In this document: positions 51,922 to 61,191 of the stretch, in pieces
Layout of the letters: every line of letters begins with the position of its first letter
Numbering within the stretch: position 1 is the stretch's first letter
NCBI GenBank assembly: GCA_003248655.1
Contig: QFPM01000003.1
Location: 62,001-126,000 of the forward strand
Length of the DNA: 64,000 bases
Source of the DNA: Microbacterium sp.
Lineage (GTDB): Bacteria; Actinomycetota; Actinomycetes; Actinomycetales; Microbacteriaceae
Reading direction: 5' to 3'
Translations under genes and position numbers: made by a program
Notes under the pieces: model-generated
The model's input: the letters and a program-made list of their open reading frames with translations, nothing else
What the model was told of the DNA's origin: nothing
Database searches by the model: none

Positions 51922-53505
51922 ATGACTGAGCGGAGCCTGGTCGTCTGGGTGCCCGACTGGCCGGTCGTGGCGCTCACGCGCGACGGTGACGACCCCCTCG
52001 ATCCAGATCTTCCGATCGCCGTGTTCGAGAAGGGGGCGGTCGCGGCGTGTTCCGCCGCCGCACGTGCGGAGGGAGTGCGGCGCGGGCAGCGTCGCCGCGA
52101 TGCGCAGGCGCGCTGCCCGCACCTCGAGGTGGCGATCGCCGACCCCGTGCGCGACCACCGCGCGTTCGCGCCGCTGATCGCCGCCGTCGAAGAGGCGGCT
52201 CCCGGGGTGCAGCTGATCCAGCCGGGGCTCGTCGCACTCCATGCGAAAGGCCCCGCGCGCTTCTACGGGGGCGAGGCGGCCGCGGCGACGGTGCTCGCCG
52301 GCGCGGTCGCGGGGCTGGGGGTCGCCGACGTGCGCGTCGGGGTCGGCGACGGCGTCTTCACGGCCGAACAGGCGGCTCGCGCGGGCACGCGCGCGGGCGA
52401 TCCCGTGCGGATCGTGCCGGCGGGCGCGGCATCCGCCTTCCTCTCGCCGTTGCCGGTGACCGTGCTCGAGGGCGACGGCCCGCAGATCGCGAGCCTGTTC
52501 GCGCGGCTGGGTGTGCAGACGCTCGGGCAGGTGGCGGCGCTCGGCCCCGACCGGCTGTCGGAGCGGTTCGGCGCGCGCGGCGCGCGGCTCTACGCCCTGG
52601 CATCCGGGGGTGATCCGCGGCGGGTGACGGCGCGCACGCCGCCGCCGGAGCTGCACCGCGAGGTGGTGTTCGAGCCTCCCGTCGAGCTTGCCGACCAGAT
52701 CGCGTTCGCCCTGCGCGTGCCCGCCGAGGAGTTCACGGCGCGCCTCGGCGACCTCGGACTCGTCTGCACTGAGCTGCGGGTCGTGCTGACGGGCGAGCGC
52801 GGCGATCGCAGCGACCGGGTGTGGCTGCATCCGGGGGCGTTCGATGCGGCCGCGATCGTCGACCGGGTGCGCTGGCAGCTTGCCGAACAGGGGGCGGGCG
52901 GCCGTGGCGTGCGCAGCGCCGTCACGACCGTGCGGATCGAGCCGGAGGCGGTGGATGCCGCGGCGCACCACACGGCGCGGCTGTTCGGTTCGGGCCCCGA
53001 GGAGCGCGTGCACAGCGCGCTGTCGCGCGTGCAGGCGATGCTCGGGCATCGGGGTGTGCTGACCCCCGAGATCGGCGGTGGTCGCTGGCTCGCGGAGCGG
53101 CAGGTGCTGGTGCCGTGGGGGGATGTGCTGGGGGCCGCCCCACGCGCCCGTGACCCGGTTCGTCCCTGGCCGGGGAGCCTCCCCGGCCCCCTGCCCACGA
53201 CGGTGTTCGCCGAGGCGTTGCCGGTCGCGGTGCTCGACCGCGACGGCGACATGGTCGCGGTCGACGCGCGGGGCGAGCCGACCGCCGATCCCGTCTGGCT
53301 CACGGCGATCGGGGGCGGCGACGGCGGGTCGTCGGTGCGCCGCGGCATCCGCGGCTGGGCGGGTCCGTGGCCGGTGATCGAGCGCGGGTGGGATGCCGCG
53401 CGGGCGCGCCGAGCGCACCGGTTCCAGGTCGTGGACGGCGAGCAGGTGGCGTGGCTGCTCGTCTGCGAGGAGGGCGCCTGGCACGCCGAGGGGGTGTACG
53501 ACTGA
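51922..53505 (+). CDS. imuB: ImuB, inactive Y-family polymerase-like mutasome protein
   Basis: 527 residues. It follows the Y-family polymerase plan (RSLVVWVPDWPVVAL at the N terminus, the helix-hairpin-helix FARLGVQTLGQVAALGPDRLSERFG, then a little-finger domain), but the active-site acidic residues found in polymerases such as DinB are absent: VEEAAPGVQLIQPGLVALH lacks the catalytic pair. ImuB links DnaE2 to the sliding clamp. Its stop overlaps dnaE2 by one base (TGATG), so expression is coupled. Confidence 0.92.
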   Translation: MTERSLVVWVPDWPVVALTRDGDDPLDPDLPIAVFEKGAVAACSAAARAEGVRRGQRRRDAQARCPHLEVAIADPVRDHRAFAPLIAAVEEAAPGVQLIQPGLVALHAKGPARFYGGEAAAATVLAGAVAGLGVADVRVGVGDGVFTAEQAARAGTRAGDPVRIVPAGAASAFLSPLPVTVLEGDGPQIASLFARLGVQTLGQVAALGPDRLSERFGARGARLYALASGGDPRRVTARTPPPELHREVVFEPPVELADQIAFALRVPAEEFTARLGDLGLVCTELRVVLTGERGDRSDRVWLHPGAFDAAAIVDRVRWQLAEQGAGGRGVRSAVTTVRIEPEAVDAAAHHTARLFGSGPEERVHSALSRVQAMLGHRGVLTPEIGGGRWLAERQVLVPWGDVLGAAPRARDPVRPWPGSLPGPLPTTVFAEALPVAVLDRDGDMVAVDARGEPTADPVWLTAIGGGDGGSSVRRGIRGWAGPWPVIERGWDAARARRAHRFQVVDGEQVAWLLVCEEGAWHAEGVYD

Positions 53506-56500
53506 TGGGGTTCAACAACCCTTCCGTGACCTGGTCGGAGATGGAGCGCCTGCTGAGCGGGCGCGCGAAAGAGCCCGACGGGGGAGATGGTCCGGCCTTC
53601 TCGCGCAAGCGCGGTGTCTACGAGGCGCCGCCGATCGAGCGGCCGACGAAGGTCGTGCCGTACGCCGAGCTGCACGCGCATTCGTCGTTCTCGTTCCTCG
53701 ACGGGGCGTCCGCGCCCGCCGAGCTCGCCGAAGAGGCGGAGCGGCTGGGCCTGCACGCGCTTGCCCTCACCGACCACGACGGGTTCTACGGGATCGTCCG
53801 CTTCGCCGAGGCCGCCGAGAAGCTGCACGTGAAGACCGTGTTCGGGGCGGAGCTGTCGCTGGGAGTGGATCCGTGGTCGCCTGCCGAGCAGCGCAGCGGC
53901 CCGGCCGACCCGCCGGGGGAGCACCTGCTCGTGCTCGCGCGCGGCGAGGAGGGCTATCACCGCCTCGCCGCCGCGATCACGCACGCTCAACTCGCCGGGG
54001 GCGAGAAGGGCCGCCCTTACTACGACCTCGACGAGCTGGCCGAGCGGGCGGAGGGGCACTGGGCGATCCTCACCGGATGCCGCAAGGGCGCCGTGCGGCA
54101 GGCCCTCGCCGCCGGCGGCGCGGATGCCGCGGGGGCGGCCCTCGACGCTCTGATCGCCAGGTTTGGGCGCGAGGCCGTCACCGTCGAGCTGATCGACCAC
54201 GGAAACCCCGCCGACACGCGCGACAACGACGTGCTCGCGGCGCTGGCATCCGCGCGGTCGCTCCCCGTTCTCGCGACGAACAACGTGCACTACACCGCGC
54301 CCGAGCGGGTGCACCTCGCAGCCGCCGTCGCCGCGGTGCGCGCGAACCGCGGGCTCGATGAGCTCGACGGGTGGCTGCCCTCGCACGGGGCCGCGCATCT
54401 GCGCTCGGGGGCCGAGATGGCGCGGAGATTCCGCCGCTACCCGGGGGCGATCGCGCGCACGGTGGAGCTCGCCGACGAGTTGGCGTTTCCGCTGCGGCGC
54501 GCCAAGCCGGCGCTGCCGAAACAGCAGGTGCCCGAGGGGCACACGCCGATGTCGTGGTTGCGGGAGCTCGTGTGGCAGGCCGTGCCGCGGAAGTACCCCG
54601 ACCTCGACGACGCCGGTCGGGCGCGCATCGAGCGCGAGCTCGCGGTGATCGAGCAGAAGGACTTTCCGGGGTACTTCCTCATCGTGCACGGGATCGTCGC
54701 CGAGGCGCGGCGCCGCGGCATCCTGTGTCAGGGGAGGGGGTCTGCCGCCAACAGCGCCGTCTGCTATCTGCTCGACATCACCGCGATCGACTCGATCTTC
54801 TACGGTCTGCCGTTCGAGCGGTTCCTGTCGGCGATGCGCGAGGAAGAGCCCGACATCGACGTCGACTTCGACTCGGATCGGCGCGAAGAGGTCATCCAGT
54901 GGGTCTTCGATACGTACGGGCGCGAGCGCGCCGCGCAGGTCGCGAACGTCATCCAGTACCGGCCGAAGAACGCCGTGCGCGACATGGCGAAGGCGCTCGG
55001 CCATTCGCCCGGGCAGCAGGATGCCTGGTCGAAACAGGTCGAGCGGTGGGAGGGCCCCGTGCCCGGAACGCACGATATCCCGGGCCGCGTCCTCGAATAT
55101 GCCGGTGCGCTCATGAAGGCTCCGCGGCACCTCGGCATCCATTCCGGGGGCATGGTGCTGACCGAGCGGCCCGTCGGCGAGGTCGTGCCGATCGAGCACG
55201 CGCGCATGGAGAAGCGGACTGTCATCCAGTGGGACAAGGACGACGCCGCCTGGATGGGGCTCGTGAAGTTCGACCTGCTGGGGCTCGGGATGCTCGCCGC
55301 GCTGCAGTACGCGTTCGATCTGATCCGCGGTGCGACGGGGGAGGAGTGGTCGCTCGACGCGATCCCGAAGGAGGAGGCAGCGGTCTACGACATGCTGTGC
55401 CGGGCGGATTCGATCGGGGTGTTCCAGGTCGAGTCGCGCGCGCAGATGGGGCTTCTGCCGCGTTTGCAGCCGCGGCGGTTCTACGACCTCGTGATCGAGA
55501 TCGCGCTCATCAGGCCCGGGCCGATCCAGGGCGGGGCGGTGCACCCCTACGTGCGGCGCAAGCTCGGGCGCGAGAAGGTCACCTACGCGCACCCGAAGCT
55601 CGAGCCGGTGCTCGCGCGGACCCTTGGCATCCCGATCTTCCAGGAGCAGCTCATGCAGATGGGCATGGCCGTGGGCGATCTCACGGGCGAGGATGCTGAC
55701 GTGCTGCGCCGCGCGATGGGGTCCAAGCGCGGCATCGAGCGCATCGAGTCGGTGCGCGAGAAGCTCTACGCCGGGATGGCGCGCAACGGACTCGTGGGGG
55801 ACGTCGCCGACGACATCTACGCGAAGATTCAGGCGTTCGCGAACTTCGGCTTCGCCGAGAGTCATTCGCTGTCGTTCGGGCTGCTCGTGTACGCGTCGTC
55901 GTGGTTGAAGTTGCACTATCCGGGGGCGTTTCTCGCGGCGCTGCTGCGCGCGCAGCCGATGGGGTTCTATTCGCCGGCGACGCTCACCGCCGATGCCCGC
56001 CGCCACGGCGTCGAGGTGCGCCGCCCCGACCTGCACCTTTCGGGGGTGGATGCCACTCTAGAACCGCTTTCCGGTGATCGAGTGCCGCCGCGTAGCGGTT
56101 CCCCCTCCGGTGATCGAGTGCCGCCGCGTAGCGGCGGTGAATCGAGATCAGCCTGCACCGACCGCCACCAGCCGCCCGTGCCGCCCTTCGACGCCGACGC
56201 CCCCGACGAGTCGGCCGCGCATCGCCGCGACGGGGCGTTCGCCGTGCGGCTGGGCCTTGCCGCGGTGAACGGCGTCGGCGTGCCGCTCGCCGATCGGATC
56301 GTCGCCTCTCGCGACGCGGACGGCCCGTTCACAGACCTCCGCGACCTCGTGCGCCGCACGGGTGCGACGGGTGTGCAGGTCGAGGCGCTTGCGACCGCCG
56401 GTGCGTTCGAGGGCATGGGCATCAGTCGCCGCGAGGGGCTCTGGCTCGCGGGGGATGCCGCGCTCGATCGCTCCGAGTTCCTCGCCGGAACGCTCGTGTC

Positions 56501-56942
56501 GGTCCAGCCGCCGCTGTTTCCCGATCAGTCCAGCTACGACATCCTCGCCGCGGACCTCTGGGCCACCGGCATCTCGACCGATGATCATCCGCTCGTGCAC
56601 TACCGGGCGCCGCTGGATGCCCGCGGCGTGCTCACCTCGAAGGGCCTTCGCACCCACGAGGTCGGTCGGCGCGTCGAGGTTGCGGGTCTCGTCACGCACC
56701 GGCAGCGGCCGGCCACGGCATCCGGGATCACGTTCGTGAACCTCGAGGACGAGCACGGTCTCGTCAACGTGATCTGCTCGAAGGGAGTGTGGGATCGCTA
56801 CCGCCGGGTGCTGCGCGACTCACCCGCGCTCATCGCACGGGGCATCCTCGAGCGCTCGCCGGAAGGGGTCACGAACCTGTTGGCCGACGCCTTTGAAGAC
56901 CTGCGGGTGGGCGTGCAGCACCGCTCGCGCGACTTCCGGTAG
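53505..56942 (+). CDS. dnaE2: Error-prone DNA polymerase DnaE2
   Basis: 1145 residues. C-family polymerase for SOS mutagenesis. PHP domain from AELHAHSSFSFLDGAS (residues 54-69), the polymerase catalytic Asps in EEPDIDVDFDSDRREE (near residue 450), and a C-terminal HhH region (PFTDLRDLVRRTG) and OB fold (VEVAGLVTHRQRP). The ATG at 53505 follows from the overlap with imuB. Odd feature: a duplicated 29-bp palindromic repeat (56070-56134) is inserted in frame at the junction before the C-terminal domains and encodes SGDRVPPRSG twice. Confidence 0.95.
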   Translation: MGFNNPSVTWSEMERLLSGRAKEPDGGDGPAFSRKRGVYEAPPIERPTKVVPYAELHAHSSFSFLDGASAPAELAEEAERLGLHALALTDHDGFYGIVRFAEAAEKLHVKTVFGAELSLGVDPWSPAEQRSGPADPPGEHLLVLARGEEGYHRLAAAITHAQLAGGEKGRPYYDLDELAERAEGHWAILTGCRKGAVRQALAAGGADAAGAALDALIARFGREAVTVELIDHGNPADTRDNDVLAALASARSLPVLATNNVHYTAPERVHLAAAVAAVRANRGLDELDGWLPSHGAAHLRSGAEMARRFRRYPGAIARTVELADELAFPLRRAKPALPKQQVPEGHTPMSWLRELVWQAVPRKYPDLDDAGRARIERELAVIEQKDFPGYFLIVHGIVAEARRRGILCQGRGSAANSAVCYLLDITAIDSIFYGLPFERFLSAMREEEPDIDVDFDSDRREEVIQWVFDTYGRERAAQVANVIQYRPKNAVRDMAKALGHSPGQQDAWSKQVERWEGPVPGTHDIPGRVLEYAGALMKAPRHLGIHSGGMVLTERPVGEVVPIEHARMEKRTVIQWDKDDAAWMGLVKFDLLGLGMLAALQYAFDLIRGATGEEWSLDAIPKEEAAVYDMLCRADSIGVFQVESRAQMGLLPRLQPRRFYDLVIEIALIRPGPIQGGAVHPYVRRKLGREKVTYAHPKLEPVLARTLGIPIFQEQLMQMGMAVGDLTGEDADVLRRAMGSKRGIERIESVREKLYAGMARNGLVGDVADDIYAKIQAFANFGFAESHSLSFGLLVYASSWLKLHYPGAFLAALLRAQPMGFYSPATLTADARRHGVEVRRPDLHLSGVDATLEPLSGDRVPPRSGSPSGDRVPPRSGGESRSACTDRHQPPVPPFDADAPDESAAHRRDGAFAVRLGLAAVNGVGVPLADRIVASRDADGPFTDLRDLVRRTGATGVQVEALATAGAFEGMGISRREGLWLAGDAALDRSEFLAGTLVSVQPPLFPDQSSYDILAADLWATGISTDDHPLVHYRAPLDARGVLTSKGLRTHEVGRRVEVAGLVTHRQRPATASGITFVNLEDEHGLVNVICSKGVWDRYRRVLRDSPALIARGILERSPEGVTNLLADAFEDLRVGVQHRSRDFR
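56070..56134 (+). repeat. Duplicated 29-bp palindromic repeat inside dnaE2
   Basis: Two identical 29-bp units, 56070-56098 and 56106-56134, each contain GTGATCGAGTGCCGCCGCG and the inverted elements CCGC...GCGG, and are followed by GAATCGAGATCA, which partly mirrors the GTGATCGAG start. Intergenic copies of elements like GATCTCGA...CGCGTAGCGG...TCGATCACC are common in Microbacteriaceae as far as I recall. Here the reading frame is kept. Confidence 0.85.
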
Positions 56943-56989
56943 AGCGGTTGCGGGGGCGACTTTATGGACTTCCGACAACGCATCCTCAC

Positions 56990-57004
56990 TGTGGTCTGAC
57001 CACA
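56990..57004. promoter_or_regulatory. Perfect 15-bp palindrome upstream of the DoxX-like gene
   Basis: TGTGGTC-T-GACCACA is symmetrical around one base. It lies 110 bp upstream of the DoxX-like start in a 172-bp gap. TGGTCTGACCA fits the GntR-type operator pattern. Which regulator binds is unknown. Confidence 0.5.
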
Positions 57005-57114
57005 TGTGAGAAGCGCGACAGTCTTTCTGACAAATCGCTGACAGCGGAGGATTCTGGACTCATCAGCCGGAACAAACCGGCACCACGACAGATCGAACAG
57101 GAAAGGTCCACATC

Positions 57115-57672
57115 ATGTCCGCCCTCCACGCCACCTCCGTACCGACCGGCACTGCAGCCGTCGCCCCGGCTCCGGCGAACACAGCGCTCGCGAACGCCAT
57201 CGCGGTGACGCGCATCCTCATGGGCTTCTACTTCCTGTGGGCTTTCCTCGACAAGACCTTCGGCCTCGGCTTCGCGACACCCGCCGAGCGCGCGTGGGTC
57301 GCCGGGGGAAGCCCGACGACGGGATTCCTCACCAACGCCACCGCCGAAAGCCCCCTCGCTGGGCTCTTCACCGCCATCGCCGGCAACGCGCTCGTTGACT
57401 GGCTGTTCATGCTCGGCCTGCTCGGTGTCGGCGTCACGCTGATCCTCGGCGTGGGTGTGCGCGTCGGTGCGCTCGCAGGTATCGCGATGCTGGCGCTCAT
57501 GTACCTGGCGGAGTTCCCCCTCACCCTGACCGGGTCGAACAACCCGCTCATCGACAGCCACATCATCGACATGGGCGTCATGGCGATCGCGTTCTTCGCC
57601 GTCGCGGATCAGCGGCTGAGCCTCGCACCGATCTGGCGCAAGGTCGTCGGCGACCGCACCTGGCTCTGGTAA
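57115..57672 (+). CDS. DoxX-like membrane protein
   Basis: 185 residues with about four to five membrane helices (ANAIAVTRILMGFYFLWAFLDKTFGLGF, DWLFMLGLLGVGVTLILGVGVRVGAL, IAGIAMLALMYLAEFPL). The arrangement is that of DoxX/thiosulfate:quinone oxidoreductase-like proteins in actinobacteria. The redox partner is not known. A Shine-Dalgarno GGAAAGG precedes the ATG. It stands alone with its own terminator and an upstream palindrome. Confidence 0.75.
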   Translation: MSALHATSVPTGTAAVAPAPANTALANAIAVTRILMGFYFLWAFLDKTFGLGFATPAERAWVAGGSPTTGFLTNATAESPLAGLFTAIAGNALVDWLFMLGLLGVGVTLILGVGVRVGALAGIAMLALMYLAEFPLTLTGSNNPLIDSHIIDMGVMAIAFFAVADQRLSLAPIWRKVVGDRTWLW

Positions 57673-57697
57673 CCCCCCGGTACCAGACTCCCGACCC

Positions 57698-57744
57698 GTT
57701 CGTCCCTGCGGATCTCGGATCTCCGAGCCGCGGGGACGAACTTT
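57698..57744. terminator. Long hairpin between the DoxX-like gene and the convergent DUF222 gene
   Basis: GTTCGTCCC-T-GCGG (57698-57711) pairs with CCGC-G-GGGACGAAC (57728-57741), enclosing a second stem CTCGG-ATCT-CCGAG. Three T follow on the plus strand. Confidence 0.8.
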
Positions 57745-57755
57745 CTGTGCGCCGG

Positions 57756-59225
57756 CTAGAACGGCGGGGGATCCACGACGATCTCGTACCCGGTCGGGGA
57801 CGTCCAGATGAGCTGCCCCGTCTCGGCGTCGAGGCGCAACTGCCACCCCGTCTCGTCTTTGACGGGATGATGTGAGGGGCATTCAGGGCCGAGGTTCGTG
57901 GAAGAGGTCGTTCCGCCGTCGGCCCAGCGTTGTCGATGGTCGAGGTCGCATTCTCGGGCCGGGCGGTTGCACCCGGGGAAGATGCACGTCGGATATCGGA
58001 TGCCGATCCACCGCCGAAGATCGGCCGGGACTCGGTATGAGCGGCGTTCGACATCGAGGACGGTACCCGTGAAGGGATGCGTCAGCACCCGAAGCCACGA
58101 CGTCGCCTCACCGGCGAGCTCGCGCGCCGTCTCGAGGGGGATCGGGCCGTAGCCCTCGAGGGTGGCGGGCTCGTCGGAGCGACCGAGCAGCGTGAGCGCG
58201 GGAATCGTGAGGTTGACGGTTGCCGTGATCCGCGAACCGCCGCCGCCAGCCCCGCCAGAACCAGCCCCGACGGAACCAGCCCCGCCGGAACCAGCCCCAC
58301 CCGAGCCCGCCTCCACCGGCGCAGCCGTGAGCAGGTCGACGAACGCGTCGGCGCGCAGCTGCGCCCGGGTGCGGGTCTCGTTGGGTTGCCGGGCGAGCTC
58401 GTGAGCCGCGTCGTCGAGCCGACGGTCGATCGCGTGCGCGGCGACGGCGGGGATGAAGGCTGTGATGTACGTCATCCCGTCGACGGTGTCGTCGAGACAG
58501 ACGCGGCGTTCGGCGGCCGCCCGCGCGTGCCGCTCGGAGAGCGACTCGCTGTGCGCGCGCTCGCGCGCGGCCCGGGCGCGCCGGCGGAACCGCCCGGGGG
58601 CGAGGTCGGTCGCGGCATCGTGAATCGCCGCGTCGAAGATCGCCCAGGCGGCCGTGTCATCGTCGGGAAGGCTCGCAGCGAGCTCGGCCGCGATCGCCAT
58701 GTTCTGCTCGGACACCGAGCCGATGATGCACGCCGCCCACAGCAGCGGCGTGCGGGTGCGGAGGATCGCCGCGCGGTGCGCCCGGTTTCGCACCTGGTTG
58801 TCGCTCAGGCGCACGCGCGCGCCGATGTCGGCCGCTGCCGACCGCACCGCGAGGTCGCTGCGGTGGGCCCGCACCGCGGCGACCGAGCGCTTGCGCGGAT
58901 CGGTCCACGCGGGGTCGAGCGTCGGATCGGGACCGACCCAGACGTCGGGCTCTGCCGCCGCGCGGGAGAGGGTCAGGTCGAAGGCTTGATCTTGCTGGGC
59001 CGTGTAGGCGCGCGCGAGGCGAACCGTCTGCTCGATGTCGAGCATCGCGTCGAACTGGCCCTGCGCTTCATGGCCGTCGAGCCCAGGCGGCACAAGGAAA
59101 TCCGACTCGTCTGCCCAGTCGTCGGTGGGCTCTTGATCGGCGCACGCCGCGAGGTACGCGTCACGGATTTCGGGGTCGCTCCACACCGGGTCCCACGAGG
59201 GGTCGCGCACGGTGAAGTAGCTCAT
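57756..59225 (-). CDS. DUF222 protein with C-terminal HNH nuclease motif (13E12 repeat family)
   Basis: 489 residues. The N-terminal helical DUF222 domain (about residues 60-300) is followed by an HNH-like zinc finger: RYPTCIFPGCNRPARECDLDHRQRWADGG and CPSHHPVKDETGW. Actinobacteria carry many of these; they are thought to be mobile or selfish nucleases. Between the domains is a Gly/Ala/Ser linker (GGAGS-type) from a 15-bp tandem repeat. It stands alone, convergent with the DoxX-like gene. Confidence 0.88.
   Translation of the reverse strand: MSYFTVRDPSWDPVWSDPEIRDAYLAACADQEPTDDWADESDFLVPPGLDGHEAQGQFDAMLDIEQTVRLARAYTAQQDQAFDLTLSRAAAEPDVWVGPDPTLDPAWTDPRKRSVAAVRAHRSDLAVRSAAADIGARVRLSDNQVRNRAHRAAILRTRTPLLWAACIIGSVSEQNMAIAAELAASLPDDDTAAWAIFDAAIHDAATDLAPGRFRRRARAARERAHSESLSERHARAAAERRVCLDDTVDGMTYITAFIPAVAAHAIDRRLDDAAHELARQPNETRTRAQLRADAFVDLLTAAPVEAGSGGAGSGGAGSVGAGSGGAGGGGSRITATVNLTIPALTLLGRSDEPATLEGYGPIPLETARELAGEATSWLRVLTHPFTGTVLDVERRSYRVPADLRRWIGIRYPTCIFPGCNRPARECDLDHRQRWADGGTTSSTNLGPECPSHHPVKDETGWQLRLDAETGQLIWTSPTGYEIVVDPPPF
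58246..58305 (-). repeat. 15-bp tandem repeat in the DUF222 gene
   Basis: Four consecutive 15-bp units based on CCAGCCCCGCCGGAA (plus-strand view; 58246, 58261, 58276, 58291) differ at one to four positions. They encode the Gly/Ala/Ser linker. The unit length matches the DUF3027 repeat at 33316 but not its sequence. Confidence 0.9.
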
Positions 59226-59381
59226 ACCCGAACGCTACGCGGGGCCACCGACATTGCCCCCTCGCTCACTCTCGGTGCGCGTTCGCGCACTACGGGTGCC
59301 CGTTTGATTGCCCGCTCGGGGGACCGCCCCTATCTTCGCCGTGAACAGTCACACTCGGTTTCCGCGAAGGAGCAGTACGAC

Positions 59382-61055
59382 ATGACCCACCTCACCCGAA
59401 GGCCGCTGGCTGCCTTGATCGCCGTCGGTCTCGCCGTCGCCTCGGTCGCGATCGCCGCCACCCCCGCCTCGGCCGCGACCACCACCCTCAAGCCGACGTC
59501 GGTCTCGCCCGCTGCCCCCTCGGGGCAGAGCGTTACCGGACTGCAGACGAAGGACATGACCGGCACCGCGGATGACCCGTGGGCGAACTACATCGAGTTC
59601 GACACCACGGCGAGCGGATACTCGGGCGTGCGCACGTATGCCACGACAGCCGCGAAGTCGACCGTCACGGGCGTCAGCGTCACGGCGAACTGGCGCGGCC
59701 CCGCGTCGGGGCAGCAGGTGTGGACGTGGGCGATCTACAACTACGACACCGCCAAGTGGGTCACCCTCGGCACCAACGTCAACTCGTCGGCGTGGACGTG
59801 GCGTGCGTACACGTTCACGGCGCCCGGCACGGCCTCGAGCTACGTCTCGACGAGCGGTGCGCTGCAGGTGCGGCTGTCGACCCCGAACGGCGTCGACAAC
59901 TCGCTCCTCGACTACGAGGCGGTCACCCTCACGACAACCGCGCCCGACACGGCTGCGCCGAGCCAGCCGACGGGCCTGACTTCGCGCAGCAAGACGTCGA
60001 GCTCGGTGAACCTGGCGTGGACGGCATCCACCGACAACGTCGGCGTCACGGGCTATGACGTGTACCGCAACAACGTCGTCGTGAAGACCGTGACGACGAA
60101 CAGCGCGACCGACACGGGTCTCACGGCGAACACCGCGTACCAGTACAAGGTTGTCGCGAAGGATGCCGCGGGCATTGCGTCGCCGGCATCCAGCGTCATC
60201 ACGGTCACGACCTCGGCCGCGAGCACCGGCACGTACACGCTCCCCACCGCCGTGTGGAAGTTCGACTACCAGCTCGGCGGGGGATACGCCCCGGCGGACG
60301 GCGTGAAGATGGTCGTGCGCGACCGCACCGACACGGAGCCGCTGGCCGGCCTGTACGGCGTCTGCTACATCAACCTCTTCCAAACGGAGCCGCTCGACGC
60401 CTCGGTCGTCGGGTCGACGCAGTGGTGGATCACCAACCACCCGAACGTGATGCTCAAGTCGGGTAGCTCTGTGCTGTATGACAAGGGCTGGCCGGACGAG
60501 GCGCTCTTCGACACCCGCACGCAGGCGCAGCGCGACGAGCTGTTCGCCGTGTTCAAGGGATGGATCGACAAATGCGCGACCGACGGGTTCAAGGCGGTCG
60601 AGGCCGACAATCTCGACTCGTTCGATCGCCCGGTGGTTAAGGCGAATGGGGCGGCGGCAACCAACCCGATGGCGGGCAACTCGGCTGGCAACCTCGCCTT
60701 CCTCAAGATGGCGGTCGATGAGGCGCACGCGGTCGGGCTGGCGTTCGCGCAGAAGAACTCGTCGGCACTCTCGACGCAGGCCAAGGCGCAGGGCACGAAC
60801 TTCGCGATCGTCGAAGACTGCGGCGCGTGGCCCAACGAGGCCGGAACGGCGCTGGAGTGCGACTCGTACTACCAGGCATACCGCGTCGGCACGACAAACA
60901 CGGCGCTCGTCTACGACGTCGAGTACATCGACAACCCGGATGCCTCGGGCGGTTTCGCGGCGGCCTGCAGCGCATGGACCGGCAGGATCTCGATCATCGA
61001 GCGCGAGGAGGACGTGCTGAAGAACGGTCACTACCTCTCCTGCTCGGGGAACTGA
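59382..61055 (+). CDS. Secreted GH114-type endo-alpha-1,4-polygalactosaminidase-like enzyme with fibronectin III domain
   Basis: 557 residues. Signal peptide ending ATPASA-A (about residue 34). A beta-sandwich-like domain with WANYIEFDTTASGYSGVRTYATT, then a fibronectin III domain (APSQPTGLTSRSKTSSSVNLAWTASTDNVG) at about residues 195-280. The catalytic C-terminal 270 residues match GH114 family (WKFDYQLGGGYAP, VCYINLFQTEP, GFKAVEADNLDSFD with acidic residues, NFAIVEDCGAW). It probably degrades polygalactosamine-type exopolysaccharide. The ATG at 59382 has GAAGGAG upstream. Confidence 0.82.
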   Translation: MTHLTRRPLAALIAVGLAVASVAIAATPASAATTTLKPTSVSPAAPSGQSVTGLQTKDMTGTADDPWANYIEFDTTASGYSGVRTYATTAAKSTVTGVSVTANWRGPASGQQVWTWAIYNYDTAKWVTLGTNVNSSAWTWRAYTFTAPGTASSYVSTSGALQVRLSTPNGVDNSLLDYEAVTLTTTAPDTAAPSQPTGLTSRSKTSSSVNLAWTASTDNVGVTGYDVYRNNVVVKTVTTNSATDTGLTANTAYQYKVVAKDAAGIASPASSVITVTTSAASTGTYTLPTAVWKFDYQLGGGYAPADGVKMVVRDRTDTEPLAGLYGVCYINLFQTEPLDASVVGSTQWWITNHPNVMLKSGSSVLYDKGWPDEALFDTRTQAQRDELFAVFKGWIDKCATDGFKAVEADNLDSFDRPVVKANGAAATNPMAGNSAGNLAFLKMAVDEAHAVGLAFAQKNSSALSTQAKAQGTNFAIVEDCGAWPNEAGTALECDSYYQAYRVGTTNTALVYDVEYIDNPDASGGFAAACSAWTGRISIIEREEDVLKNGHYLSCSGN

Positions 61056-61191
61056 CCGGACGGAGCTCAGGCGAGCGGGGGTCGTGGCGCGATGAGCGTC
61101 ACGGCCCCCCTGCGTGTCCGGCGGGTAAGTCACAGGTATCCTGCACGCGTGTCACGGCGTTCTGCCGGGGTGGATCTGCGAAGATCGCGGG

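Noticed and set aside
52590..56036. A 1148-residue open frame on the minus strand opposite imuB-dnaE2
   Set aside because: The plus strand encodes complete ImuB and DnaE2 with all motifs; the minus frame shows only the mirrored codon bias.
56070..56134. Two 29-bp repeats considered as a minimal CRISPR
   Set aside because: The 7-bp interval is far too short for a spacer, and the repeats lie inside an intact dnaE2 frame.
58077..59381. N-terminal 435 residues of the long plus-strand frame leading into the GH114 gene
   Set aside because: This part is antisense to the DUF222 gene. The signal peptide and Shine-Dalgarno fix the real start at 59382.
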